Shown here: piece after piece, positions 19,101 through 26,841 of the stretch | How the letters are laid out: every line of letters begins with the position of its first letter | Position numbering within the stretch: the first letter of the stretch is position 1 | Assembly: GCA_032615215.1 (NCBI GenBank) | Contig: CP128431.1 | Coordinates: 186,001 to 250,000, forward strand | Source: Microbulbifer sp. MKSA007 | GTDB lineage: Bacteria; Pseudomonadota; Gammaproteobacteria; Pseudomonadales; Cellvibrionaceae | Reading direction: 5' to 3' | Length of the DNA: 64,000 bases | Notes under the pieces: model-generated | The model's database searches: none | What the model was told of the DNA's origin: nothing | The model's input: only the letters and a program-made list of their open reading frames with translations | Program-made: the position numbers and the translations under genes

Positions 19101-20945
19101 AAAGAAGATCAATGGGTTCTCATTCATGGTGGTGCCGGTGGTGTTGGCCTAGCTGCATTGCAAATTGCAAAGCACGTTGGTGCAAAAATTATCGCAACTG
19201 CGGGTTCTGAAGAGAAACGTGAGATTCTGCGCCTGCTTGGAGCAGACCACATTCTCGATTCTCGCAGTCTCGAGTTCCCTGACAAGGTCATGGAAATCAC
19301 AGATGGGAAAGGCGTTCATGCTGTTCTGAACTCCCTCGCTGGCGAAGCGATGGAAGCGAGTATCAACATTGTTCGCCCATTTGGCCGCTTCCTAGAGCTG
19401 GGTAAGCGCGATTACTACGCAAATACCAAAATCGGCCTGCGCCCATTCCGTCGCAATGTGTCTTACTTCGGCATCGATCTGGACCAGATCCTTCTGCATG
19501 ACAGTGATCTGGCCCGTAAGCTGATTGAAGATGTTTTTGAGCTGATCAAAGATGGCACCTTCACTCCACTGCCATATCGCGTGTTCGAAGGTCGCAACGT
19601 GCAAGACGCATTCCGTCTGATGCAGCGCTCCGGCCACATCGGAAAGATCCTGATTACCCCTCCTGAGCCAGAAGAGGTTCGCGTCCCTCAGGAACGCAAG
19701 CCTCTGGAGTTCTCCGCTGATGGGCATCATGTTGTAATTGGTGGCCTGGGTGGTTTCGGTCTCGAGATCTGCCGCTGGATGGCTGACAACGGCGCACGCC
19801 GTATCACTCTGACAAGTCGCTCTGCAAACGTCAGCGAAGCGCATAAGAAGCTGTTTGAGGCCCTTGCCAACAAGGGCGTTACCGTCTCTGCAGTCAGCTG
19901 TGATGTGACCGACCGGGCTGCGATCAACACTCTGTTGACCGAGCTGCGCCAGTCCGCACCAATCAAGAGCGTTACCCATGCAGCGATGGTGCTCGATGAC
20001 GGTATCATTCAGCAACTTGACGAAAGGCGCTTCCGCAAGGTTCTGGAACCAAAAGTTCAGGGTGCAAGTCTGCTTGATGAGCTGACGCGCGACGACGAAC
20101 TTGATCAATTCATTCTGTTCTCCTCAGCGACAACGCTGATTGGTAACCCAGGTCAGTCTCACTATGTGGCTGCCAATGGTTATCTGGAAGGCCTCGCAAG
20201 AGCGCGCCGTAAAGCGGGCAAGCCTGCTACAGCTGTCGGCTGGGGTGCGATCGGCGATGTAGGCTTCCTTGCCAGAAACGCAGATGTTTCCGACAAGCTT
20301 TCACGTCACCTTGGTGAAGCAACCATCAAAGCACGTGAAGGCTTGGATATTCTGAAGCTGGCGATGGAACAGGATGACGGATCTGCACCAGCTGCAGTTG
20401 TCCATATCGGCCGCTTCGCGTGGGCAGCAGCACATCAGTCTCTGTCCCTGCTCAGCAAGCCTCTCTTCCAGGAGATCGTAGGCCGCACTGACGTTGATGG
20501 CGACAGTGATGGTGCAACAGACATTCTTTCACTGATTGAAGGCAAGTCTGATGCTGAAGCCAAGGAAGTCGTTGCGCATATTCTTGCCGGTGAAATTGGA
20601 CGTATCCTGCGCCTTCCTGCGGAAGACATCTCTCATCAGCGCCCACTGGCCGAGTTCGGTATGGATTCGTTGATGGGACTGGAACTGCGAATGGGTATTC
20701 AGAAGCGTTTCAATCTGGAGATTCCGCTGGTTTCTATCTCCGGCGGGACATGCTTGGATGATTTTGCAGCTCAGATTCTGCAAAAACTCCGCAAACGTGA
20801 AGGTGGGGATGCCTCTGCTGAGGATGGCTCGCACAATGTACTTGCAAGCCAACACCTTTCTGATGATCTCGATGACGCCCAAAAATCAAGCGTGCGCGAG
20901 ATCCTCGATACCCATCAAGACAAGAGCGCAAGAATTTTGAATTAA
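16122..20945 (+). CDS. rkpA: RkpA-like megasynthase, DH-(degenerate MT)-ER-KR-ACP segment
   Basis: 1607 residues. The dehydratase has His7 in DHVINGQMIFPGAGYVE and Asp169 in ELDGCFHG. Residues about 455-570 sit where a C-methyltransferase is expected, but the SAM loop reads VLDLSGSGLN rather than a glycine-rich GxGxG, so it is probably inactive. The enoylreductase has the NADPH loop HGGAGGVGLAA near residue 1000. The ketoreductase has VIGGLGGFGLE near 1206 and the Tyr of SHYVAANGY near 1348. The acyl carrier attachment Ser1516 lies in FGMDSLMG. There is no thioesterase, so another protein must release the chain. The true frame extends upstream to about 16050. The stop overlaps the ATG of the RkpG-like gene (TAATG), implying coupling. 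Confidence 0.9.
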   Translation: MPFLEDHVINGQMIFPGAGYVEMALAAGASLYGSEAVELRSMDILQALVLSDEYLTEVQTEISEETGTVKISSRMRLSGDDWTLHAVGRVGKLETTAPDIQLDFEAASLINSGEEIYKAALTYGLEFGPRFQRTQNVSQVDQGTFIVHLSALDEVDQVSAFGIHPAELDGCFHGLLSLFRETTTQNSRPKAYVPIFFDKVRQYKSGSSPAYVRIQVKRASDLSILADFQIFDEDDNVIIAIKGGRFRATELGRKDNPSDLIYRVESALQRSPSAQANKLAHVFPAIEDYVAEKFRTVDDEAEREAYLLLNAAAQRTAFDIISKFADDDQTVTIESLPVNHRRYFINLLSILEEAGAATDCGAGRFDLNSDFELPEFDLLVESVLEESPKDIAAATILATTRKHVLESLQRGTVDEENLEHSSAMLEQYWYSSPEAQTRSKSVSQWLKTALADWDLNTPLHVLDLSGSGLNLAKDVQQLLPNRITRISIADSNHKSAARLTASVLDEPNITVFDTSNQDSNHTWEAALEQGPFDIIVSSGLLHTACQSEPQLFDKLGQSLSEGGQFLAIEPLTDVFHDVAFGLSQDWFAGSLSDEFPVGPLKSSNDWLDQFGNTSFEAPIAIEALKDGASVVLLKATSNASKAEQQASAPLDLTDSDALLVLTGNAKQEQEIAKAIKADERLASCNVTILDADSDQFDLNEASGWKTALAGSAFLDADQKTIIHLYGLAETGDNPVDQVMKRCATCVGLVKAYPGLAGQLAFVAPGGSGHSSKQEAPVQSAAWTFARVLGNEAPELTPLTLDVALDKSIEGITSDVLEAVFSQNQENELLLPNENQVVSRVKSGFGQSSWVPAENVELNFSEAGSLNHLDWRGQERIEPTQDQVEIKVAATGLNFRDVMWTLGMLPEEALEDGYGGPNLGLEISGTVTRVGENVSDVSVGDKVVAFTSGGYSSYVTCPKFAVAKLDQSQELVSAATYPVAFLTAYYSLIHLGELKEDQWVLIHGGAGGVGLAALQIAKHVGAKIIATAGSEEKREILRLLGADHILDSRSLEFPDKVMEITDGKGVHAVLNSLAGEAMEASINIVRPFGRFLELGKRDYYANTKIGLRPFRRNVSYFGIDLDQILLHDSDLARKLIEDVFELIKDGTFTPLPYRVFEGRNVQDAFRLMQRSGHIGKILITPPEPEEVRVPQERKPLEFSADGHHVVIGGLGGFGLEICRWMADNGARRITLTSRSANVSEAHKKLFEALANKGVTVSAVSCDVTDRAAINTLLTELRQSAPIKSVTHAAMVLDDGIIQQLDERRFRKVLEPKVQGASLLDELTRDDELDQFILFSSATTLIGNPGQSHYVAANGYLEGLARARRKAGKPATAVGWGAIGDVGFLARNADVSDKLSRHLGEATIKAREGLDILKLAMEQDDGSAPAAVVHIGRFAWAAAHQSLSLLSKPLFQEIVGRTDVDGDSDGATDILSLIEGKSDAEAKEVVAHILAGEIGRILRLPAEDISHQRPLAEFGMDSLMGLELRMGIQKRFNLEIPLVSISGGTCLDDFAAQILQKLRKREGGDASAEDGSHNVLASQHLSDDLDDAQKSSVREILDTHQDKSARILN

Positions 20946-22306
20946 TGGCCAAGTCAGAAAAGAAAAAACTGAGCAAAGACGACCGTTTAAATGCTTTGAG
21001 CGCTGTGCGGCGCTCAAAGTCGTCTGCTCCTAAGCCAAAGGCAACCAAACCAGCTCAGACACAGGCAATCGCTCCGAAATTTGCTGACTTGCCGGGTTTC
21101 AAAGAAATTCGCCTTCAAAAGGCTGCGGCAGATCTGTTGCAGATCAACAACCCGTTTTTCCGCGCCCATGAAGCACGTGCCGGAGCAACAACCCAGATTG
21201 ATGGAGAGACGTACCTTAACTTCTCATCCTACGATTATCTCGGATTGAACGGCCACGAGAAGGTTCAGCAAGCCGCAAAAACTGCCGTTGACCACTATGG
21301 CATCTCCGCCAGCGCAAGCCGAGTTGTAGCTGGTGAGCGGGTGATCCACACAGAGCTGGAAGAACTCATTGCGAAGATGCATGGTGTCGAGAGCTCTGTT
21401 GCATTTGTCAGCGGTCATGCCACCAACGTCACCAGTATCGGCCAGCTGATGCAGCCGGATGATCTGATCATCCACGACAGCTACATCCACAACAGCATTG
21501 TAACCGGCGCCAAACTCTCCGGTGCTGTGCGCCAGTCCTTCCCGCACAACAATCTGGATGCCCTTGAAAATATTCTGGAATTGCGCGCGCACAAGCACCC
21601 ACGCGTTCTGATCGTGGTGGAAGGCGTGTACTCCATGGATGGTGATTATCCGGATCTGCCACGCCTTATCGAGATCAAGAAAAAGTATGGTGCGTGGCTC
21701 ATGGTCGATGAGGCGCATTCCATCGGCATTCTTGGCAAAACTGGTCGCGGGATCGCTGAGCACTTCCAGATTGATCCAAAAGACGTCGACATCTGGATGG
21801 GCACATTCTCCAAGACACTAGCTGGATGTGGCGGTTACATCGCTGGCTGTAGTGATCTGGTTGATTATCTGAAGCTCACCGCTTCCGGCTTTGTGTTCAG
21901 CGTTGGCATCGCCCCGCCAATCGCCGCTGCCGTATGTGAAGCCATACGCCTGATGGAAGCAGAACCAGAACGTGTTCAGGCAGCACAATCAAATGGCCAG
22001 TACTTCCTAGAAAAGGCACAAGAGGCGAACCTCGATACCGGCGTAAGCCAAGGCTGTGCTGTGGTCCCAATTATGGTCGGCGATTCCTTGAAGGCAACTG
22101 TTTTGGCTGCCCGTCTGCTGGATCGCGGCCTGAACGTATTGCCAATCATTTATCCAGCAGTGCCGGAAAAATCTGCTCGTCTGCGCTTCTTCATTACATC
22201 AGAGCACACCGAGGAGCAGCTGGACCAGGCAATTCAGCTGGTGAATGAAGAGATGGCGACTTACAACAGCAACCCCATCTCCATTCAGCAAGTCATGTCA
22301 GCTTAG
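20945..22306 (+). CDS. rkpG: RkpG-like alpha-oxoamine synthase (AONS family, PLP-dependent)
   Basis: 453 residues. AONS-family enzymes join an acyl thioester to an amino acid with loss of CO2, giving an alpha-amino ketone; relatives are BioF, serine palmitoyltransferase and Kbl. PLP-binding features are present: DEAHSIG near residue 255, the Schiff-base Lys290 in TFSKTLAGCGG, and an SGHATN loop near residue 157. A lysine-rich N-terminal extension of about 60 residues is longer than in BioF. Start and stop arrangement (TAATG with the PKS, no thioesterase upstream) suggests this enzyme off-loads the acyl-ACP made by the megasynthase. Rhizobial RkpG has the same neighbour. The amino-acid partner is unknown. 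Confidence 0.9.
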   Translation: MAKSEKKKLSKDDRLNALSAVRRSKSSAPKPKATKPAQTQAIAPKFADLPGFKEIRLQKAAADLLQINNPFFRAHEARAGATTQIDGETYLNFSSYDYLGLNGHEKVQQAAKTAVDHYGISASASRVVAGERVIHTELEELIAKMHGVESSVAFVSGHATNVTSIGQLMQPDDLIIHDSYIHNSIVTGAKLSGAVRQSFPHNNLDALENILELRAHKHPRVLIVVEGVYSMDGDYPDLPRLIEIKKKYGAWLMVDEAHSIGILGKTGRGIAEHFQIDPKDVDIWMGTFSKTLAGCGGYIAGCSDLVDYLKLTASGFVFSVGIAPPIAAAVCEAIRLMEAEPERVQAAQSNGQYFLEKAQEANLDTGVSQGCAVVPIMVGDSLKATVLAARLLDRGLNVLPIIYPAVPEKSARLRFFITSEHTEEQLDQAIQLVNEEMATYNSNPISIQQVMSA

Positions 22307-22323
22307 TTGACGCTAACCATTTG

Positions 22324-22352
22324 AATCAGCGCTGATAATTGAAGCGCTGATT
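22324..22352. terminator. Hairpin between convergent rkpG-like and rkpH-like genes
   Basis: AATCAGCGCT (22324-22333) pairs perfectly with AGCGCTGATT (22343-22352) around a 9-base loop. It overlaps the last codons of the minus-strand SDR gene and follows the plus-strand gene by 17 bases. The T tail is short, so termination in either direction may be weak. Confidence 0.55.
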
Positions 22353-23093
22353 TCCAAGCCGCCGTAACTGCCATGGCAGCAGTTTTCCAATCCGGATGCT
22401 CAAGGCAAGCTGCCACGGAAACGCATAAAACGCCTTCTTCCGCCCAATCGCCTTCTTGATCTTTTCTGCCGCCTGTTCCGCAGTAGACTCATAGGGGCGC
22501 CAGCTCTTAAACTGATCTGCCATCGGTGTGAGAATATAACCCGGGCAAATCACCGAGACGAACACTCCCCACTTATGCAAGTGATCGCGCATTGCCTCTC
22601 CATAAGCAATGATACCTGCCTTTGAGGCCCCGTAAGCAGGACCGTCTGAAATGGGTTGCATTCCCGCAAGCGAACTGATCAAAGCAATACGCCCGCTTTT
22701 GCGCTTTTGCATGTAGGGAGCTACTGCAGTGAGCAAATTGACCGTTCCCCCAAGATTCGTTGCAATCTGTGCATGCGCTGTCTCTGCAGTTTCAACAGAA
22801 CCGTCGATGCCATGAGAACCCGTAACACCTGCATTGGAAATCACTAGATCCAGAGAAACTTCCTGCTCCAGTTCATCGACCCAACTTTGAACAGCTTGCG
22901 CATCGCAAATGTCCAGCGATCTCCAAAGCACCCGGCAACCACGTTCTTCCGCAACCCGCACAGTCTGCCCCAACCGCTCCTCATTTCGCCCTGTCAAACA
23001 AAGCGCTACACCTGCCTCAGCATAACCCAGGGCAATCGCCCGCCCTAAACCCGAACTGGCACCAGTGATGAGAATCGACTTGGGTTTGAACAT
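22326..23093 (-). CDS. rkpH: RkpH-like short-chain dehydrogenase/reductase
   Basis: 255 residues, a classical SDR: cofactor loop TGASSGLG (residues 10-17), NAG at 87-89, Asn113, Ser140/141, Tyr154 and Lys158 in YGASK. The C-terminus carries a basic, hydrophobic segment (WQLALSIRIGKLLPWQLRR) that could lie on the membrane, as in 3-ketosphinganine reductases. I infer that it reduces the keto group of the RkpG product to an alcohol. It faces the PKS/AONS genes on the opposite strand and is divergent from the export operon that begins at 23325, so its expression may be set separately. Rhizobial RkpH is the closest functional model. Confidence 0.85.
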   Translation of the reverse strand: MFKPKSILITGASSGLGRAIALGYAEAGVALCLTGRNEERLGQTVRVAEERGCRVLWRSLDICDAQAVQSWVDELEQEVSLDLVISNAGVTGSHGIDGSVETAETAHAQIATNLGGTVNLLTAVAPYMQKRKSGRIALISSLAGMQPISDGPAYGASKAGIIAYGEAMRDHLHKWGVFVSVICPGYILTPMADQFKSWRPYESTAEQAAEKIKKAIGRKKAFYAFPWQLALSIRIGKLLPWQLRRLGNQRFNYQR

Positions 23094-23324
23094 GGTGAAT
23101 CAGCCTCCAGACACCCACACCGCGCCATTCATGGCAAACAGATGGTTAATTTCCAACGCGCACCTTTAACTGCTCACAGTTTTGCAGTCTTTCTCCATAG
23201 AAAACAACGGGTAGTCACCACCGTTCCGCTACCTGCATTTGTTTTTTTGCCACAAATAAGGTATTTACATCCCCATATATGAGCTGAGTATTTACTACAA
23301 TCTCAATTCGATATTGACGGAAAC

Positions 23325-24521
23325 GTGGATAGAATTTTTATGAAATTTTCTCGTATGTTAGCGAATTCAAATAAGGCTTCAGCGACTTCGCATTTCCTAA
23401 AGTCAACAATGGTTGTAGCTCCGCTCCTTGCGTTCTTGGCAGGATGTGCTGCTCTTCCCTCCGCAGGGCCGATTTCTTCGGAGATACAAGCAGCTTCTTC
23501 TGAGCGCCGTGCCGAGCCTTTTGATTATCACCTGATTGACTTGGATGATAATGTTACCTCAGTCCTTTCAGCTTACCAGCCGAACGGTCTGGCGAAGGTA
23601 TTTACTGGCGGGAGATGGGCGCCTAAGCATATAGTCGGGATCGGCGATACTGTTTCTGTTGTCGTCTGGGAGCAAGGCAATGATCGCCTATTTACGCCAA
23701 CCGGTCAGGCTGGTGGCGTAGAGCTTGGTCCGTTCATGGTCAACCAGAGTGGCGCGATTACAATACCTTACGTTGGTAAAGTACATGCGCGAGGTAAATC
23801 TGTTGAGCGGCTTCAGGAAGCGCTCCAGGTGGCTCTCGATCGTAAAGCAACCAACCCGCAAGTGATCGTTACTCTGAAGCAAAATGCCAGCAGCCTAGTA
23901 ACAGTGAATGGAGCCGTTCGCCAACCAGGCCAATATCCATTGGATCTCAGCGGTAAAAAACTGCTTGATGTTGTCGCGAATGCCGGGGGCAATGCATCCC
24001 CAGCGACTGAGAGCTATGTCTCAATCTCGCGAAATGGCAAACAAGCTAAGCAGCTTCTGAGCAACGTTTTCCTCAACAATAATGAGAATGTCTACATGCG
24101 ACCCGGCGATCGTGTTTTTGTAACGCACGATCCGCAGACGTTTACGGCATTCGGTGCTGTGCCAAAGGTTGGTGAGTACCCACTACAGGCATCCAACGTC
24201 TCGCTTGTTGAGGCATTAGGCCGCATTGGTGGTCTGGATAAGAATGCAGCGAACTCTCAAGGCCTCTTCGTATTCCGCTACGAAGATCCCCAGGTAATTT
24301 CACAACTTAAAACGGAGTATCGCGGTTCAAACTCAGGCAAGGTTCCTGTGATCTACCGCTTAAACATGAGAGATGCCCGCTCATACTTCAAAGGCCAGCT
24401 GTTCGCTCTGAGAGACAAAGATGTTGTTTATGTTTCAAGTGCTTATGGAGCAGAACTCAATAAGTTTATAAGCATCTTAAGTGGTACGCTCGCGATCGGA
24501 AAAGTTGTAAAGACTTTTTAA
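23325..24521 (+). CDS. Outer-membrane polysaccharide export lipoprotein (Wza/CtrA/BexD-like)
   Basis: 398 residues from a GTG at 23325 (393 from the ATG at 23340; neither has a strong ribosome site). A long signal peptide ends in lipobox LAGC with Cys41 as the lipidated residue. Then comes a Poly_export domain (IGDTVSVVVWEQG near residue 105, GAITIPYVGKVHARG) and SLBB-type repeats (VNGAVRQPGQYPL, FGAVPKVGEYPLQ). The protein forms the outer-membrane channel for capsule chains, docking on the KpsE-like periplasmic protein. It starts the export operon that runs through the KpsE, KpsM, KpsT, KpsS-like and formyltransferase genes. Length and lipobox resemble CtrA/BexD more than the longer E. coli KpsD. 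Confidence 0.9.
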   Translation: MDRIFMKFSRMLANSNKASATSHFLKSTMVVAPLLAFLAGCAALPSAGPISSEIQAASSERRAEPFDYHLIDLDDNVTSVLSAYQPNGLAKVFTGGRWAPKHIVGIGDTVSVVVWEQGNDRLFTPTGQAGGVELGPFMVNQSGAITIPYVGKVHARGKSVERLQEALQVALDRKATNPQVIVTLKQNASSLVTVNGAVRQPGQYPLDLSGKKLLDVVANAGGNASPATESYVSISRNGKQAKQLLSNVFLNNNENVYMRPGDRVFVTHDPQTFTAFGAVPKVGEYPLQASNVSLVEALGRIGGLDKNAANSQGLFVFRYEDPQVISQLKTEYRGSNSGKVPVIYRLNMRDARSYFKGQLFALRDKDVVYVSSAYGAELNKFISILSGTLAIGKVVKTF

Positions 24522-24694
24522 ACTTGAGGGAACTTAAACACATGCAAACACTGCTCTCTAAATAGAGGTTAAAGCAGACTTTTCAATTTTAATTGTCATG
24601 TTATGTTCCATGATAACTGGTTAACTCAAACATGCTCATTTAATTGCGCCTCTACAGACGACTATATGCACTCTTGAAAAGGTGAAGACCTGAC

Positions 24695-25123
24695 ATGGAA
24701 AAAGGGACAACCACAAACGTCGCTAAAATCCGTCCTGAAGAGTCCGTTCCCCAAGAAAAGGCGGTTCAACGTAGAAGAGCAGCTAAAGTTAAACAGGTTG
24801 AACGCCCTAGAAAATTGAAGCCTAATTCCAAAAATGCAGCTTCAATTGTTACATTACCTTTTGACAATGGAAACGAAGAGCAGACAGCTCGTTCGCGTAA
24901 CCCTTTTGTTTTCTCTGGGCTCAGGCCCCAAGAGTTACGTCGGCGATTGTTGGCGATCTCATTTATTTTGATGGTTTTTGTACCTAGTTTGCTTGGCGCA
25001 TCTTATTTCTTACTTATTGCTTCGGAACGTTACTCATCTACTATTGGTTTCTCCGTTCGAGGAATGGATGGAACATCTGCTGGGGGGACTTTCTTGGAGC
25101 ACTTACTGGCCTGGCAAGTGTAG
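24695..25123 (+). CDS. kpsE: KpsE-like capsule export protein, N-terminal part (frameshift at 25082-25087)
   Basis: 142 residues: a lysine/arginine-rich cytoplasmic N-terminus of about 90 residues, one membrane segment (LLAISFILMVFVPSLLGASYFLL) and the first periplasmic residues (ASERYSSTIGFSVRG), as in KpsE/CtrB/BexC polysaccharide co-polymerase-like proteins. After SAGG the frame is lost. Reading one base more in the G6 run at 25082-25087 restores DFLGALTGLASVGTTTTDSF and joins the next fragment. AGGTGA lies about 10 bases before the ATG. The repaired gene (24695-26067) codes for about 457 residues. Confidence 0.85.
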   Translation: MEKGTTTNVAKIRPEESVPQEKAVQRRRAAKVKQVERPRKLKPNSKNAASIVTLPFDNGNEEQTARSRNPFVFSGLRPQELRRRLLAISFILMVFVPSLLGASYFLLIASERYSSTIGFSVRGMDGTSAGGTFLEHLLAWQV

Positions 25124-25152
25124 GTACAACAACTACAGATTCTTTTATTCTT

Positions 25153-26067
25153 ATGGATTATCTGGAAGGCCGTGAAGTTGTCGAGCGCTTATCACTAGAT
25201 CTGAACATCATCGATCATTTCGCTAATAATAATATCGACTTTATTTATCGTTTAGATACTCAACTTCCAGTAGAAGAACTCGTGAGTTACTGGCAAAGCA
25301 TGATTAGTACCAGCTTTGACAATACATCAAGTATTATAGAAGTGGAGGTGCAGGCCTTTACACCTGAAATGACCGAAAAAATAGCGACTCAAGTGCTCGC
25401 TTACGGTTCGGAACTTGTCAACACTCTTTCACAAAACGCACGACGTGACGCGGTCAAGTTCGCAGAAGAAGAAGTCCGTCGCGCAGAACTACGTTTAAAA
25501 ATAATTCGTATGAGAATGAAAGAGTTTCGCAGTGCTGAAAGCTCTATCGATCCGACCAAAAATGCTGAAGTCCAAATTGAGCTAATTGCAGGGCTCGAAA
25601 AGCAACTGTTGGATACACGTTCACGCTTGGCAACACTCGTTGGAACGATAGACGAGAGTTCTCCTACTATACGTCAGTTACGTAAACAAGAAGATGTTTT
25701 GATAAAACAGATTCTGAGAAAACGTGATGAAATCAGCGGAAAAGAACCGGTACACTTAGAACAGACTGAAGGCAATACCGATCGTCTTTCTTCCTTATCG
25801 TCACTACTTGCAAACTACGAAGAGTTGGTTGTTGAACAAGAGTTCGCCCAGCAAGCCTATACTGCAGCTTTGGCGGGATTAGAACGTTCAAGAGCAGAAG
25901 CAGATCGGCAACAAAGATATCTTGCGGTTTTCAATCCTCCTTCAAAGCCTGAAGAGGCTATTTATCCAAGACGACTAATTAATACGCTTATTCTATTCTT
26001 GGGTTTGCTCGCAGTTTGGGCCCTTTGCACAGTGATAACCTACTCCATCCGTGACCATTTAAAGTAA
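25153..26067 (+). CDS. kpsE: KpsE-like capsule export protein, C-terminal part
   Basis: 304 residues, continuous with the upstream fragment after repair; the correct frame is open back to at least 25081. It begins at DYLEGREVVERL, a conserved position in KpsE-like proteins, and continues with a long charged coiled coil (about 100-250 of the fragment) that spans the periplasm. It ends with a second membrane segment (LINTLILFLGLLAVWALCTV) and a short cytoplasmic tail. Its partners are the outer-membrane lipoprotein and the KpsMT ABC exporter, whose genes flank it. Confidence 0.85.
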   Translation: MDYLEGREVVERLSLDLNIIDHFANNNIDFIYRLDTQLPVEELVSYWQSMISTSFDNTSSIIEVEVQAFTPEMTEKIATQVLAYGSELVNTLSQNARRDAVKFAEEEVRRAELRLKIIRMRMKEFRSAESSIDPTKNAEVQIELIAGLEKQLLDTRSRLATLVGTIDESSPTIRQLRKQEDVLIKQILRKRDEISGKEPVHLEQTEGNTDRLSSLSSLLANYEELVVEQEFAQQAYTAALAGLERSRAEADRQQRYLAVFNPPSKPEEAIYPRRLINTLILFLGLLAVWALCTVITYSIRDHLK

Positions 26068-26071
26068 AACG

Positions 26072-26752
26072 ATGGAAGGTGTTATTACCACACAAGCACG
26101 CGTTCTTGGTGCTCTAGTTTTACGAGAAACTAGAACAGCATTTGGCGATACTCAATTAGGTTATTTCTGGGCCGTGGTTACACCCACGCTCAGCACTCTC
26201 GTGTTAGTACTAATCTTCTCGACGGTCGGTCGCGCCCCCGCATTTGGGACGAGTTTTGCCCTTTTCTTTGCAACAGGTGTCTTTCCCTTTCAAACCTATT
26301 CAAAGTTGTCGAATTCATTGATGACAGCAATAAATTCCAGCCGTGGATTGTTAAGTTACCCACTTGTCAAAGAAACAGACATTTTATTGTCAAAGTATAT
26401 TTTAATATCGCTGACATACTTCATGATTATTGTTGTATTTTTTTCTGTTTTAATTTGGCTAGATGAAGCAACTTTTCCAATACATATTGAAAAATGTGCA
26501 ACAGCTTTTTTTATGCTCACTTTACTCGGCTTAGGAGCCGGTGTGACAAATGCTGTTATCTTTCGATTATGGCCAACTTGGAAGCAGCTTGAAGCGATAA
26601 TTAGTAGGCCACTTTTTTTCTATCCGGAATATTTTATGTGCCGAGCGAGTTTCCAACTCATATTGTTAGAATGCTCTCTTGGAATCCTGTGCTACATGGA
26701 ATCGAATGGTTTCGCGAAGGTTACTATGGAAATTACAATAGTATTGTCCTAG
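26072..26752 (+). CDS. kpsM: KpsM-like capsule ABC exporter permease (frameshift at 26613-26619)
   Basis: ABC-2-type inner-membrane protein that moves lipid-linked capsule chains across the membrane. The first 180 residues are a normal KpsM: LVLRETRTAFGDTQLGYFWAVVTP near the start, then membrane segments. After RPLFF the frame is wrong: the T run at 26613-26619 has seven bases where eight restore LSGIFYVPSEFPTH and lead into the 26638-26841 fragment. The repaired gene (26072-26841) codes for about 256 residues, the family's usual size. It begins 4 bases after the KpsE-like gene. Confidence 0.87.
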   Translation: MEGVITTQARVLGALVLRETRTAFGDTQLGYFWAVVTPTLSTLVLVLIFSTVGRAPAFGTSFALFFATGVFPFQTYSKLSNSLMTAINSSRGLLSYPLVKETDILLSKYILISLTYFMIIVVFFSVLIWLDEATFPIHIEKCATAFFMLTLLGLGAGVTNAVIFRLWPTWKQLEAIISRPLFFYPEYFMCRASFQLILLECSLGILCYMESNGFAKVTMEITIVLS

Positions 26753-26841
26753 ATAAATCTTATTTGCTGACAGTGACAGTCACATTGTTAATTGTTGGTT
26801 TTTTCGGCGAGCGCCTTTACCGAAAGAAGTCTGTTCGATGA
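26638..26841 (+). CDS. kpsM: KpsM-like permease, C-terminal part
   Basis: 67 residues starting inside the conserved VPSEFPTH segment and ending with the last membrane segment (LLTVTVTLLIVGFFGERLYR). LSWNPVLHGIEWFREGYY is the typical KpsM/CtrC C-terminal motif. No ribosome site precedes it, so it belongs to the gene starting at 26072. Its stop overlaps the KpsT start (ATGA). Confidence 0.83.
   Translation: MPSEFPTHIVRMLSWNPVLHGIEWFREGYYGNYNSIVLDKSYLLTVTVTLLIVGFFGERLYRKKSVR

Noticed and set aside
26613..26841. Programmed frameshift in kpsM
   Set aside because: The T7 run is slippery in principle, but no stimulatory structure was seen and several other genes carry similar one-base losses.
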